A DNA stretch of 64,000 bases from an uncultured Rhodospirillales bacterium (lineage in GTDB: Bacteria; Pseudomonadota; Alphaproteobacteria; ATCC43930; CGMCC-115725): contig CAIKMD010000007.1 in assembly GCA_903828515.1 (NCBI GenBank), positions 1,116,001-1,180,000 of the forward strand. The letters are read 5' to 3'. Below are positions 9,723 to 18,047 of the stretch, in pieces (within the stretch, counting starts at the first letter, position 1; each line of letters opens with the position of its first letter). The notes under the pieces are model-generated. The model was not told where the DNA came from. It worked only from the letters and a program-made list of their open reading frames with translations, and ran no database searches. The position numbers and the translations under genes are program-made.

Positions 9723-10544
9723 ATGGATCGAAACGAACCGGTACGTGACGAAGCTCCTCCGGCGATGGCCCCGCGCCAGCGCCCGCCGATGACCGACGCC
9801 GAATTGGAAAAGCGCCGCGGCAAGCCGTGGACCCTGCGCGTCGCTAGCGTCGGCGACGTCACGCCGCGCATGCGCCGCGTGCAACTGACCGCTGACAATC
9901 TCGACGAGTTCACGCCGCGCGCCTCGCAGGAAATCGTCCTGCAATTGCCGCAGCCCGATGGCGAGCCGGCGCGGCGCCACTACACGATCCGCCATTACGA
10001 CCCCAAGACCCGGCTGATCGATGTCGATTTCGTGCTGCACGATCACGAGACGCCGGGCGTGCGCTGGGCGCGCGAGGCGAAGGTCGGCGACGTGCTCGAA
10101 ATTCGCGGACCGCGCGGCCGGATGGCCCTGTCGCAGGACGCGGCGTGGCATCTCTTCACCGGCGACGAAACCGCGCTGCCGGCGATTCTCGGACTGATCG
10201 AGGCCTTGCCCGCCGGCGCGCGCGCCTTCGCCTTCGTCGAGATCGGTTCCGACGTCGACAAGCAGGTTCCGAAAACCGCAGCCAAGCTCGATCTCGTCTG
10301 GCTGTCGCGCAACGGCGCCGAGCCCGGCCCGAGCCGCCGCACGCTCGACGCGGTCGAAGGCTTCAAGCGGCCCGAGGGCCAAGGTTTCGCCTATCTTCTC
10401 GGCGAGACCAGCAACGTGCGCGCGCAACGCCATTACCTGATCGACCAGGGCATGGGCCGTGACCGCATCTATGCCGAAGGCTATTGGCGTCCGGGCCGCA
10501 TCGGTGGCCACGATCACGTCGACGATCGCAGCGAAGGCCGGTAA
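9723..10544 (+). CDS. Siderophore-interacting-protein (SIP) family FAD reductase
   Basis: A 273-residue flavoprotein of the ViuB/YqjH type, which reduces ferric siderophores with NAD(P)H in the cytoplasm. The FAD site is visible as RRHYTIRHYD; DVDFVLHDH and GPRGRM follow. The C-terminal half carries the NAD(P)H domain with LFTGDETALPAI and the terminal RIYAEGYWRPGR typical of this family. ATG 9723 is preceded by AAGGA at 8 bases; the reading frame continues upstream but without coding character. No siderophore synthesis or receptor gene is near. It could instead serve as an electron donor for nearby oxygenases, which is inference. Confidence 0.88.
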   Translation: MDRNEPVRDEAPPAMAPRQRPPMTDAELEKRRGKPWTLRVASVGDVTPRMRRVQLTADNLDEFTPRASQEIVLQLPQPDGEPARRHYTIRHYDPKTRLIDVDFVLHDHETPGVRWAREAKVGDVLEIRGPRGRMALSQDAAWHLFTGDETALPAILGLIEALPAGARAFAFVEIGSDVDKQVPKTAAKLDLVWLSRNGAEPGPSRRTLDAVEGFKRPEGQGFAYLLGETSNVRAQRHYLIDQGMGRDRIYAEGYWRPGRIGGHDHVDDRSEGR

Positions 10545-10556
10545 GACCGGCCGCCG

Positions 10557-11513
10557 CTACTTCGCGGGCAGGAACGTCTCGGTATAGAGTTTCGACATGT
10601 CGGGCCGGTGATCGAGGATACCCAGATCGACGAATGACTGGGCCGCCCGCTCGATGATGGCGGGCTCGTGGTGGCCGTCGCCGGTCACTTCGGGCATCAG
10701 GAGATCGTATTCGGTTGCCTCGTCGGTCTCGCTCAAGCCGGTGACCGGGGCGGCGATGCGAACCGTCTCGTCCTTGTGCTCGCGCATGTAAGCGGCGGCC
10801 TCGAACCAGCCGGCGATGAACCGCCGAACCGCCTCCGGCTTGGCTTTGACAATGTCGTGCGACGCGGTGACTTCGTGCATGATGAAGTCGCTCGCATAGT
10901 CGGACACGAGGGCGATCACGCGGGCCTGTTTTTGATGTTCCATGACGACGCCGGTCATCAGGTTGCCGACGGCGGCATCGACGAGATGGGTGCGCATGGC
11001 GGCGATGCCCGACGAGGCGCCGGACCCGATGCTCACGGTCTTGATGCCGTCGACGCCCCAGCCTTTGACCCGCGCGAGTTCCAACGCCGCCCATTGGGTG
11101 ATCGATCCGACCGTGGCGATCCCGATCGACTTGCCACGCAATTCGTCCACCGACTTGATGGTCGAATCCGCCGGCACGACGATCGCGAGTTCGCGGATCG
11201 GATGCGCGATCGCGGCAATGGCGATGGCCGGCATGCCTTTCTCGATCGCCGCCATTTCCATCGGCGAGCCCAGCGCGAGATCGATAGAACCCGACGTCAT
11301 CGCGAGATCCATTTTCGCCGCGCCCTCGAAGGTGACGACCTCGATGGTGAGGTCGCGCTTCGCATACATGCCTTTCGCCATCCCGAGATCGAGCGGGATG
11401 TAGGCGAAGGCGAAAGCCGGTGATTTGCCGACGCGCAACAGATCGGCGGCGTTCGCGTTGTGCGCGGCGCCGATCACGACAAGCGCGACGGTCAGAAAAC
11501 CCAAACGCGTCAT
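10557..11513 (-). CDS. Orphan NitT/TauT-type ABC solute-binding protein
   Basis: A 318-residue periplasmic binding protein with a Sec signal peptide (MTRLGFLTVALVVIGAAHNA, cleaved after NAADL-type residues). The mature domain has the SsuA/ThiY/NMT1 layout: FAYIPLDLGMAKGMYAKRDL, DLALGSP and IGIATVGSITQW. The start at 11513 lies 4 bases after the stop of a flavin reductase gene, so the two are likely cotranscribed. No permease or ATPase is encoded nearby. Its C-terminus (PDMSKLYTETFLPAK) closely resembles that of the binding protein at 33.2-34.2 kb (PDMTKLYTEKFLPA), marking the two as paralogues. Ligand unknown; sulfonates, nitrate or aromatic acids are typical for the family. Confidence 0.85.
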   Translation of the reverse strand: MTRLGFLTVALVVIGAAHNANAADLLRVGKSPAFAFAYIPLDLGMAKGMYAKRDLTIEVVTFEGAAKMDLAMTSGSIDLALGSPMEMAAIEKGMPAIAIAAIAHPIRELAIVVPADSTIKSVDELRGKSIGIATVGSITQWAALELARVKGWGVDGIKTVSIGSGASSGIAAMRTHLVDAAVGNLMTGVVMEHQKQARVIALVSDYASDFIMHEVTASHDIVKAKPEAVRRFIAGWFEAAAYMREHKDETVRIAAPVTGLSETDEATEYDLLMPEVTGDGHHEPAIIERAAQSFVDLGILDHRPDMSKLYTETFLPAK

Positions 11514-11517
11514 GGTT

Positions 11518-12186
11518 TCAATCCGCCGCCGTGACGGCCATTGCGGGCCGGCCCTCGAGGCCCAGGCGCGACTTCTCGGCGTTCGGCCCATCGGGTGGCG
11601 GCATCGTGAAGACCTCGCCGACACTGGTGTAATCGAGATAGCCCATGCGCGCCAAAGGCTGGATTTTCATGATGTCGATCCGTCCGTCGGCGGTCAGGAC
11701 GTCGTCCTTGATATGAACGCCGATGACCCGGCCGATGATCAGGTTGTGGCCGTGGTCGGGCAGACGGCCGGGAATGATGACCGACGAATGAAGGTGGCAT
11801 TCCATCTGTACCGGTGACGCCGCCACGCGTTTCGGCTTCACCAGCTTCGACGGCAACATCTCCAATCCCGCCAGAACCGCCTCATCGACGTCAGGTTCGA
11901 CGACGGCCGAGGTCGCATTGACCGCATCCTTCAGGGCGAGCGTCGCCATGTTGATGACGAATTCGCCGGTCTGGTTGACGTTGCGCGCCGTGTCCGTGTT
12001 GGCCCGCGCCGAGATCAGGATATGGGGCGGATCGAAGGAGAGGTTGGTGAACTGGCTGAATGGGGCGAGGTTCGGGACGCCGCTGGCGCTGAGGCTCGAT
12101 ACCCAGGCGATCGGCCGGGGCACACAGATCGACTTGAAAGGATTGAAGCGCAGACCGTGATTGTTCTTGTCGGGCTCATAAAACAT
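11518..12186 (-). CDS. Flavin reductase family protein, FMN split barrel
   Basis: A 222-residue protein of the flavin reductase-like split-barrel family (HpaC/FlaRed type). The pattern RPIAWVSS near the N-terminus, NLAPFSQFTNLS, and TARNVNQTGEFVIN is characteristic. Such enzymes reduce FMN/FAD with NAD(P)H for partner monooxygenases, or act on other flavin-linked steps. The gene precedes an orphan NitT/TauT binding protein with a 4-base gap. Two luciferase-like flavin monooxygenases elsewhere in the window (19.7 and 39.1 kb) are candidate partners, but neither is adjacent. Confidence 0.85.
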   Translation of the reverse strand: MFYEPDKNNHGLRFNPFKSICVPRPIAWVSSLSASGVPNLAPFSQFTNLSFDPPHILISARANTDTARNVNQTGEFVINMATLALKDAVNATSAVVEPDVDEAVLAGLEMLPSKLVKPKRVAASPVQMECHLHSSVIIPGRLPDHGHNLIIGRVIGVHIKDDVLTADGRIDIMKIQPLARMGYLDYTSVGEVFTMPPPDGPNAEKSRLGLEGRPAMAVTAAD

Positions 12187-12378
12187 GCTCGCGTTTCCCC
12201 CGGTTCGAGCGCCGCTTCGCGCGGTTACGCTCTTCTTAAAGACGGCTTGGCACGAAGCTTCGACATATCGGGCGTGCGGTCAAGGCCAATGCGCTTGATG
12301 GCCGGGCGGTCGCCTTGACGGATTTTGCACGATGGCGGGGACCGTGCTATCTGGGACGCACGGAATCACCGGGAAAAC

Positions 12379-12453
<75 letters not shown>

Positions 12454-12465
12454 GTCTGGGGCGCG

Positions 12466-12494
12466 GAAATACACGAGGCGCCCAGGATTGGCAA
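12466..12494 (-). promoter_or_regulatory. Candidate sigma-70 promoter of tRNA-Thr
   Basis: On the minus strand a -35-like TTGCCA (12489-12494) and a -10-like TATTTC (12466-12471) are separated by exactly 17 bases, and the -10 ends 12 bases before the tRNA 5' end, the distance expected for a tRNA promoter with a very short leader. Confidence 0.5.
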
Positions 12495-12496
12495 CC

Positions 12497-12685
12497 TTGA
12501 CCGATAAATCTGAAGAAAAGCCTGACCAGAACGGCCCCGGCGCGCGTGCCGAGGCGGCGCGGCGTGAGCGCCAGGCCGAGGCTTTGCGCGCCAATCTCGC
12601 CCGCCGCAAGCAGCAGCAGCGCGATCGCGCGGCTGACGACTCGTCTCCCTCTGAAAAGCCCGGCCTCGAGAAGCCCCGCTCTTGA
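12497..12685 (+). CDS. Small basic conserved protein upstream of murA
   Basis: A 62-residue protein with a TTG start. Two in-frame TTG codons exist (12488 and 12497); the later one is preceded by CCAGG at 10 bases and avoids the tRNA-Thr promoter. The protein is strongly charged: an acidic, proline-containing N-terminus, then a predicted helix RRERQAEALRANLARRKQQQ rich in Arg/Lys/Gln. Short proteins with an EALRANLxRRKxQ helix precede murA in many alphaproteobacteria, from memory. There is no signal peptide or membrane segment. The function is unknown; the helix could bind nucleic acid or act as a coiled coil. Confidence 0.65.
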   Translation: MTDKSEEKPDQNGPGARAEAARRERQAEALRANLARRKQQQRDRAADDSSPSEKPGLEKPRS

Positions 12686-12767
12686 GAAGCTGAGCCCCAT
12701 CGATTAAAACCAGCGCGCCCAAGGGCTTTCCCGCGCTTTCCGGCGCGTCCCTCGGCCAAGGTCGATA

Positions 12768-14054
12768 ATGGATCAGATTCGCATCCGTGGTGGCAAGCCG
12801 CTCACCGGTTCCATTGCCATCGGTGGCGCCAAGAACGCGGCGCTACCGCTGATGACCGCGGCGCTGCTGACCGACGAGACGCTGACCCTGCGCAACGTGC
12901 CGGTCCTTGCCGACATCACGACGCTCGAACATCTGCTGGTTCAGCACGGTGCCACCATCACCATGGTCGGAGCCCAAAGCGCCAACGAGCGCGGCCACGC
13001 CCTGGCGCTCAATGCCAAGCGCGTCGTCTCGACCACCGCGCCCTACGATCTGGTCCGCAAGATGCGCGCCTCGGTCCTGGTGCTGGGACCACTGCTGGCG
13101 CGGTGCGGCGAGGCGCGGGTGTCCTTACCGGGCGGCTGCGCCATCGGCACGCGGCCGGTCGATCTGCACGTCAAAGGCATGGAAAAGCTCGGCGCTAAGA
13201 TCGAGCTGCGCCAGGGGTATATCGAAGCGCAGGCGCCGCACGGGCTGCGCGGCGCCGAGATCGTATTCCCGATGGTCTCGGTTGGTGCGACCGAAAATCT
13301 TTTGATGGCGGCGTCGCTCGCCGAGGGCGAGACCGTCCTGATCAACGCCGCGCGCGAGCCCGAGATCGTCGATCTCGCCGTCTGTCTCAACAAGATGGGT
13401 GCGCAGATTTCCGGCGCGGGCAACGAACGCATCGTGATTACGGGCGTCAAGAAGCTGCACGGCGCCGAGCACAGCGTGGTGCCTGATCGCATCGAGACCG
13501 GTACCTACCTCATGGCGGCGGCGATTACCGGCGGCGATGTCGAGCTGCTGGGCGCGCGCTATGATCTGGTCGCGGCGGTCGCCAAGAGCCTCGAGGGCGC
13601 GGGCGTCGAGGCGATCGAAACCGCGACCGGCCTGCGGGTCCGGCGCAGCAATGGGCGACTCACCGGGATCGACGTGATGACCGAGCCGTTTCCCGGTTTC
13701 CCGACCGACCTTCAAGCGCAGATGATGGCGCTGATGTCGACCGCCGAAGGCGCGTCGATGATCACCGAGACGATTTTCGAAAACCGTTTCATGCATGTGC
13801 CCGAACTGTGCCGCATGGGCGCCAACATCAATGTCCATGGCGCGTCGGCGATGGTGCGCGGCGTCGCGCATCTGAATGGCGCACCGGTGATGGCGACCGA
13901 TCTGCGCGCCTCGGTGTCGCTGGTGCTGGCGGGGCTCGCGGCGGAAGGCGAAACCATCGTCAATCGCATCTACCACCTCGATCGCGGTTACGAGCGGCTG
14001 GAGGAAAAGCTCGCGGCCTGCGGTGCCGATATCGAACGTCTCTCGGACGAATAA
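12768..14054 (+). CDS. murA: UDP-N-acetylglucosamine 1-carboxyvinyltransferase
   Basis: A 428-residue enzyme for the first committed step of peptidoglycan synthesis, transferring enolpyruvate from PEP to UDP-GlcNAc in the cytoplasm. The fosfomycin-target cysteine is present as C124 in [13 protein letters not shown], so the enzyme should be fosfomycin-sensitive at the active site. The N-terminal [20 protein letters not shown] motif is intact. The stop codon overlaps the start of the DUF2948 gene by one base (TAATG), so it heads a tightly packed operon running to yacG. Confidence 0.98.
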   Translation: MDQIRIRGGKPLTGSIAIGGAKNAALPLMTAALLTDETLTLRNVPVLADITTLEHLLVQHGATITMVGAQSANERGHALALNAKRVVSTTAPYDLVRKMRASVLVLGPLLARCGEARVSLPGGCAIGTRPVDLHVKGMEKLGAKIELRQGYIEAQAPHGLRGAEIVFPMVSVGATENLLMAASLAEGETVLINAAREPEIVDLAVCLNKMGAQISGAGNERIVITGVKKLHGAEHSVVPDRIETGTYLMAAAITGGDVELLGARYDLVAAVAKSLEGAGVEAIETATGLRVRRSNGRLTGIDVMTEPFPGFPTDLQAQMMALMSTAEGASMITETIFENRFMHVPELCRMGANINVHGASAMVRGVAHLNGAPVMATDLRASVSLVLAGLAAEGETIVNRIYHLDRGYERLEEKLAACGADIERLSDE

Positions 14055-14497
14055 TGGCCGGGCTGAAACTACGCGTCGCGGATGAGCAGGACCTCGCGGT
14101 GGTGTCGGCAATCCTTCAGGATTCGCTGGTGACGGTCCGCGAGATGGCCTACCTGCCCGAGGAAAATCGCTTCGTCCTCGTCGCCAACCGGTTTCGCTGG
14201 GAACCGGGTTCCGGCGACACGCGCGAGAATTTGGAACGCATTCTCACCGGCTTCTGCATCGACGACGTCAAGGCCGTGCAGCGGCGCGGGTTCGATCCGC
14301 GCGAACCGCACCAGATTCTCTCGCTGTTGGCGATCCGCGTCGAACCGGCGGAAACCGGGGCGACCCTGGTGCTGGATTTTGCCGGGGGCAGTTCGATCCG
14401 CCTCGATGTCGGCGCGTTCGCCTGCCGGCTCGACGATCTGGGCGAGCCTTGGCCGACCCAATGGCGGCCGCAGCATCCGGTTGCCGACGCGGATTAG
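14054..14497 (+). CDS. DUF2948 family protein
   Basis: A 147-residue protein recognised as the alphaproteobacterial DUF2948 family by its start LKLRVADEQDLAVVSAILQD, the NRFRWE stretch and the VLDFAGGSSIRLDV segment near the C-terminus. No catalytic motif, signal peptide or membrane segment is visible. It overlaps murA by one base and precedes hisG, the usual position of this family in Rhodospirillales and Rhizobiales genomes. The function is unknown. Confidence 0.9.
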   Translation: MAGLKLRVADEQDLAVVSAILQDSLVTVREMAYLPEENRFVLVANRFRWEPGSGDTRENLERILTGFCIDDVKAVQRRGFDPREPHQILSLLAIRVEPAETGATLVLDFAGGSSIRLDVGAFACRLDDLGEPWPTQWRPQHPVADAD

Positions 14498-14611
14498 GCG
14501 AAAAACCGGAACGGATCGGCAACTTTTCGTCCAAATACCAGTAGCCGGGCGGCCAATCGTGATTTAGATGATCGCGGGTAGGCGTTGAGCCGTTTTTTCG
14601 AGGAGTTGATC

Positions 14612-15274
14612 GTGCGCGGTAACGAGACGTTGGTATTGGCGCTGCCCCGGGGCCGCATCCTGGGTGAGGTCACGCCGCTGCTGAAGCGCGCCGGTCTTGA
14701 GATCGAACGCGCGTTCGACGACCCCGAGGCTCGCCAGCTTCGCTTCAAGACCAATCACGAGGGGCTCGAAGTCATCCGCGTCCGCAGCTTCGACGTCGCG
14801 ACTTTCGTGGCCTTCGGCGCGGCGCAACTCGGTGTCGCCGGCAACGACGTGCTGATGGAGTTCGACTATCCCGAAATCTATGTGCCGCTCGACCTCAATA
14901 TCGGCCGCTGCCGCCTCGTCGTCGCGGCGCCCAAGGAAGATGTCGGGCGCGACGATCCGGCGCGCTGGAGCCATGTCCGCATCGCAACCAAATATCCTGA
15001 GGTCACACGCCGCCATTTCGCGCAACGCGGCGTGCAGGCCGAATGCATCGTCTTGAACGGCGCGATGGAACTGGCGCCGACCATGGGCCTCTCGCGCCAG
15101 ATCGTCGATCTCGTCGCCACCGGCAGCACGCTGCGCGCCAACGGCCTCGTCGAGATCGAACACATCGCCGACGTGACCTCGCGCTTCATCGTCAACCGCG
15201 CCGCGCTGAAGACGCGCACGGCGGAGATGCAATACTGGGTCGATCGCTTCCGCGAGGCGGCCGATGCCGCTTGA
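14612..15274 (+). CDS. hisG: ATP phosphoribosyltransferase, short (HisZ-dependent) form
   Basis: A 220-residue enzyme that condenses ATP and PRPP in the first step of histidine synthesis. The start is set at GTG 14612 because AGGAG at 14601-14605 stands 6 bases upstream; a TTG at 14585 is the alternative. Motifs ALPRGRILGEV, GVAGNDVL and the PRPP-loop region LVATGSTLRANGL are present. The protein ends near residue 220 with no regulatory ACT-like domain, so it is the short form that needs the regulatory subunit HisZ. hisZ is not in the window. It overlaps hisD by 11 bases. Confidence 0.95.
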   Translation: MRGNETLVLALPRGRILGEVTPLLKRAGLEIERAFDDPEARQLRFKTNHEGLEVIRVRSFDVATFVAFGAAQLGVAGNDVLMEFDYPEIYVPLDLNIGRCRLVVAAPKEDVGRDDPARWSHVRIATKYPEVTRRHFAQRGVQAECIVLNGAMELAPTMGLSRQIVDLVATGSTLRANGLVEIEHIADVTSRFIVNRAALKTRTAEMQYWVDRFREAADAA

Positions 15275-16565
15275 GCTCGACGCCGCCGCGCCCCGATTCG
15301 AGGAAGCGTTTGCCCGGTTTCTGGCCGACAAACGCGAACTCTCGGCCGATGTCGACGCGGTGGTCGCCGGGATCATCGAAGCGGTAAGGACGCGCGGCGA
15401 CGAGGCGGTTCTCGACTATACCAAGCGTTTTGATCGCGTCGCGCTGACCGCGGCGACGATGCGGGTGACGCCGGCCGAAATCGCGGCTGCCGCTAAGGCG
15501 TGCAAGCCCGAGGCGTTGGCGGCGCTCGAATTCGCGCATCAGCGCATCGCCGCCTATCACCAGAAGCAGATTCCCACCGATCTCCATTACACCGACGCGG
15601 CGGGCGTGCGGCTCGGCGCGCGCTGGCGCCCGATATCCGCGGTCGGCATTTATGTTCCGGGCGGCACTGCGTCCTATCCGTCGTCGGTGCTGATGAACGC
15701 GGTTCCAGCGCGCGTCGCCGGCGTGCCGCGATTGGTCATGACGGTGCCGACGCCCGATGGCGTGCTCAATCCGCTGGTATTGGCGGCGGCCGGGATCGCC
15801 GGCGTGTCGGAAATCTACCGCATCGGCGGCGCGCAGGCGGTGGCAGCTTTGGCGCATGGTACGGCAACGATCGCCGCGGTCGACAAGATCACCGGTCCGG
15901 GCAACGCTTATGTGGCGGCCGCCAAGCGCCGGGTTTTCGGCACGGTCGGCATCGACATGATCGCGGGTCCTTCGGAAATTCTCGTCGTGGCCGATGCGAA
16001 GAACAATCCCGACTGGCTTGCGGCCGATCTGCTGTCGCAGGCCGAGCATGACGAAGCGGCGCAGTCGATTCTCATTACCGACGACCGCGCCTTTGCCGCG
16101 CAGGTGCGCGCGGCGATCGAGAAACAACTCGGCACGCTGGCGCGCGGCAAGACGGCCGGCGAAAGCTGGGCCAAGCACGGTGCGATCATCCTGGTGAAGA
16201 ACCTCGCCGACGCGGTACCGCTGATCGATCGAATCGCCGCCGAGCATGTCGAACTCGCGGTCGATGATCCCGAGTCATTGGCGGCGCGGATCAATCATGC
16301 CGGTGCGATTTTCCTCGGACGCTATACGCCCGAAGCGGTCGGCGATTACGTCGCCGGACCCAACCACGTCTTGCCGACGGCGCGCAGCGCGCGGTTTTCG
16401 TCGGGCTTGGGCGTGCTCGATTTCATGAAGCGTACCTCGATCGTGTCGTGCGATGCAGCGAGCCTGAAGGCGATCGGACCATCCGCCATCGCGCTTGCCG
16501 AGGCCGAAGGTCTCGATGCGCATGCGCGTTCGATCGCGATCCGTCTCAATCTCGGCTCCGCGTGA
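15264..16565 (+). CDS. hisD: Histidinol dehydrogenase
   Basis: A 433-residue zinc- and NAD-dependent enzyme catalysing the last two oxidations of histidine synthesis. Signature regions include YVPGGTASYPSSVLMNAVPA, GGAQAVAALAHGT, KITGPGNAYVAAAKR and the catalytic QAEHDEAAQSILIT region with its Glu-His pair. The start overlaps the end of hisG by 11 bases, implying translational coupling. The stop overlaps the UPF0262 start as TGATG. Confidence 0.97.
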   Translation: MPLELDAAAPRFEEAFARFLADKRELSADVDAVVAGIIEAVRTRGDEAVLDYTKRFDRVALTAATMRVTPAEIAAAAKACKPEALAALEFAHQRIAAYHQKQIPTDLHYTDAAGVRLGARWRPISAVGIYVPGGTASYPSSVLMNAVPARVAGVPRLVMTVPTPDGVLNPLVLAAAGIAGVSEIYRIGGAQAVAALAHGTATIAAVDKITGPGNAYVAAAKRRVFGTVGIDMIAGPSEILVVADAKNNPDWLAADLLSQAEHDEAAQSILITDDRAFAAQVRAAIEKQLGTLARGKTAGESWAKHGAIILVKNLADAVPLIDRIAAEHVELAVDDPESLAARINHAGAIFLGRYTPEAVGDYVAGPNHVLPTARSARFSSGLGVLDFMKRTSIVSCDAASLKAIGPSAIALAEAEGLDAHARSIAIRLNLGSA

Positions 16566-17041
16566 TGACGCGCGGCGAACAGCGCATCGTCCAGATCACG
16601 CTCGACGAGCACAGCGTCGTCCGCCGTAACGCCGATATCGAACACGAACGCGCTGTCGCGATCGCCGATCTGCTGGTCGAGAACGTCTTTCACCCGCTCG
16701 CCGAACTGCCCGGCCCGTTCCATCTTCATCTCGGCATCGCCGAAAACCGGCTTCTGCTCGACATCAAAGACGGCGACGGCAAGGAGCTCGATCGCGTCGT
16801 GTTACCGCTGTCGCCGTTCCGCAAGATCGTGAAGGACTATTTCATGATCTGCGGCAGCTATTACAACGCGGTGCGCGAGGCGGGTCCGACCAAGATCGAG
16901 GCCATCGACATGGGGCGCCGCGCCGTTCACGACGAAGGCGGCGAAAAGCTGCGCGAACGGCTGGCTGAACGTATCGACGTCGACCTCAACACGGCGCGGC
17001 GCCTCTTCACGCTCCTGTGCGTTCTCCATATCCGGGGTTGA
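16565..17041 (+). CDS. UPF0262 family protein
   Basis: A 158-residue protein matching UPF0262, a family mostly seen in alphaproteobacteria just after hisD. Recognisable segments are RIVQITLDE near the start, the central PFHLHLGIAENRLLLDI, and the FRKIVKDYFMICGSYYNAVR helix. It is soluble, and no catalytic residues are known for the family. It is coupled to hisD by a one-base TGATG overlap and followed after one base by the phosphatase-like gene. The function is unknown; genomic position hints at a housekeeping role. Confidence 0.93.
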   Translation: MTRGEQRIVQITLDEHSVVRRNADIEHERAVAIADLLVENVFHPLAELPGPFHLHLGIAENRLLLDIKDGDGKELDRVVLPLSPFRKIVKDYFMICGSYYNAVREAGPTKIEAIDMGRRAVHDEGGEKLRERLAERIDVDLNTARRLFTLLCVLHIRG

Positions 17042-17042
17042 T

Positions 17043-17474
17043 ATGGCTGCCTTGCCGGGAAGCATTCTTTTTGCCTGCACGCTCAATTCGATCAGGTCGC
17101 CGATGGCGGCGGCGTTGATGCGCAAGCTGCACGGCAACCGCGTGTTCGTCGATTCGGTCGGGGTGCGCGCGGGTACGGTCGATCCGTTTGCGGTCGCCGT
17201 GATGGCCGAGATCGGCATCGATATTGCGGCGCATCAGTCGAAGAGCTTCGACGAGCTCGACGATACGTCGTTCGATCTCGTCGTCTCGCTGTCGCCCGAC
17301 GCGCAGCATACCGCGATCGAATTGACTCGGGCCTCGGCCTGCGAGGTCGAGTTCTGGCCGGTGTTCGATCCGACTGCGGTCGAAGGCAACCGCACCGAGA
17401 CCCTCGCGGCTTATCGCATGGTGCGCGACCAGTTGCAAAAGCGCATTCTCGAACGTTTCCCACGCGCCGGCTGA
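17043..17474 (+). CDS. Low-molecular-weight phosphotyrosine phosphatase / ArsC-fold protein
   Basis: A 143-residue protein with the LMW-PTP P-loop near its N-terminus: C12-x5-R18-S19 in ACTLNSIRSP. The canonical LMW-PTP loop is CxGNxCRSP, so the second cysteine is replaced by isoleucine here, and the glycine position is Leu. The C-terminal FDPTAVEG segment corresponds to the DPxx general-acid loop. It could dephosphorylate phosphotyrosine or another small phosphoester. The gene sits inside the murA-yacG operon, one base after the UPF0262 gene and 3 bases before maf. Confidence 0.85.
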   Translation: MAALPGSILFACTLNSIRSPMAAALMRKLHGNRVFVDSVGVRAGTVDPFAVAVMAEIGIDIAAHQSKSFDELDDTSFDLVVSLSPDAQHTAIELTRASACEVEFWPVFDPTAVEGNRTETLAAYRMVRDQLQKRILERFPRAG

Positions 17475-17477
17475 ACG

Positions 17478-18047
17478 ATGCGCCTCATCCTCGCCTCGTC
17501 CTCGCCGCGTCGGCTCGACCTCCTGAAACAGATCGGCATCGTACCGGACGCGGTCGATCCCGCTGATATCGACGAGAAACCGAACCCGCGCGAATTGCCG
17601 CTTCCCCACGCCGAGCGGCTGGCTGTTGAGAAAGCGCGCGCCGTCGCGGGACGTCATCGCGATGCGTTTGTTCTGGCGGCGGATACCGTGGTGGCGTGCG
17701 GTCGACGCATTCTCGGCAAGCCGGAAACCGAGGCGGAAGCCCGTGCGTGTCTCACCTTGCTGTCAGGACGACGGCATCGGGTTCATGGTGGTGTGGCGCT
17801 GATCACCGCCAGCGGCAAGCTGGTTCAACGCCGGGCGACCACGATGGTCGCGATGAAACGCCTGACCGAGAGCGACATCGACGACTATCTCGCAAGCAAG
17901 GAATGGCAGGGCAAGGCGGGCGGCTATGCGATCCAGGGCCTCGCCGCGCGGTTCGTGCGCGGCATCGTGGGCTCTTACAGCAACGTGGTCGGCCTGCCCT
18001 TGTTCGAGACCGCCGCCCTGCTGGCAGGGCAGGGATTCGAGCGGTGA
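17478..18047 (+). CDS. maf: Maf-like nucleoside triphosphate pyrophosphatase
   Basis: A 189-residue house-cleaning pyrophosphatase that hydrolyses non-canonical or modified NTPs (m5UTP, UTP, dTTP or m7GTP, depending on subfamily). It shows ILASSSPRRLDLL at the N-terminus, EKARAVA, the acidic LAADTVVACGRRILGKP stretch, and GYAIQGLAARFVRGIVGSYS at the C-terminal face. All are diagnostic of Maf. The subfamily cannot be fixed by eye. Its stop overlaps the GTG start of the RNase E/G-family gene. Confidence 0.95.
   Translation: MRLILASSSPRRLDLLKQIGIVPDAVDPADIDEKPNPRELPLPHAERLAVEKARAVAGRHRDAFVLAADTVVACGRRILGKPETEAEARACLTLLSGRRHRVHGGVALITASGKLVQRRATTMVAMKRLTESDIDDYLASKEWQGKAGGYAIQGLAARFVRGIVGSYSNVVGLPLFETAALLAGQGFER

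Noticed and set aside
12325-12353. A plus-strand TTGCAC-N17-TATCTG promoter-like pair
   Set aside because: The spacing is good, but it would drive transcription antisense through tRNA-Thr toward the small gene. I judged chance more likely than a real promoter.
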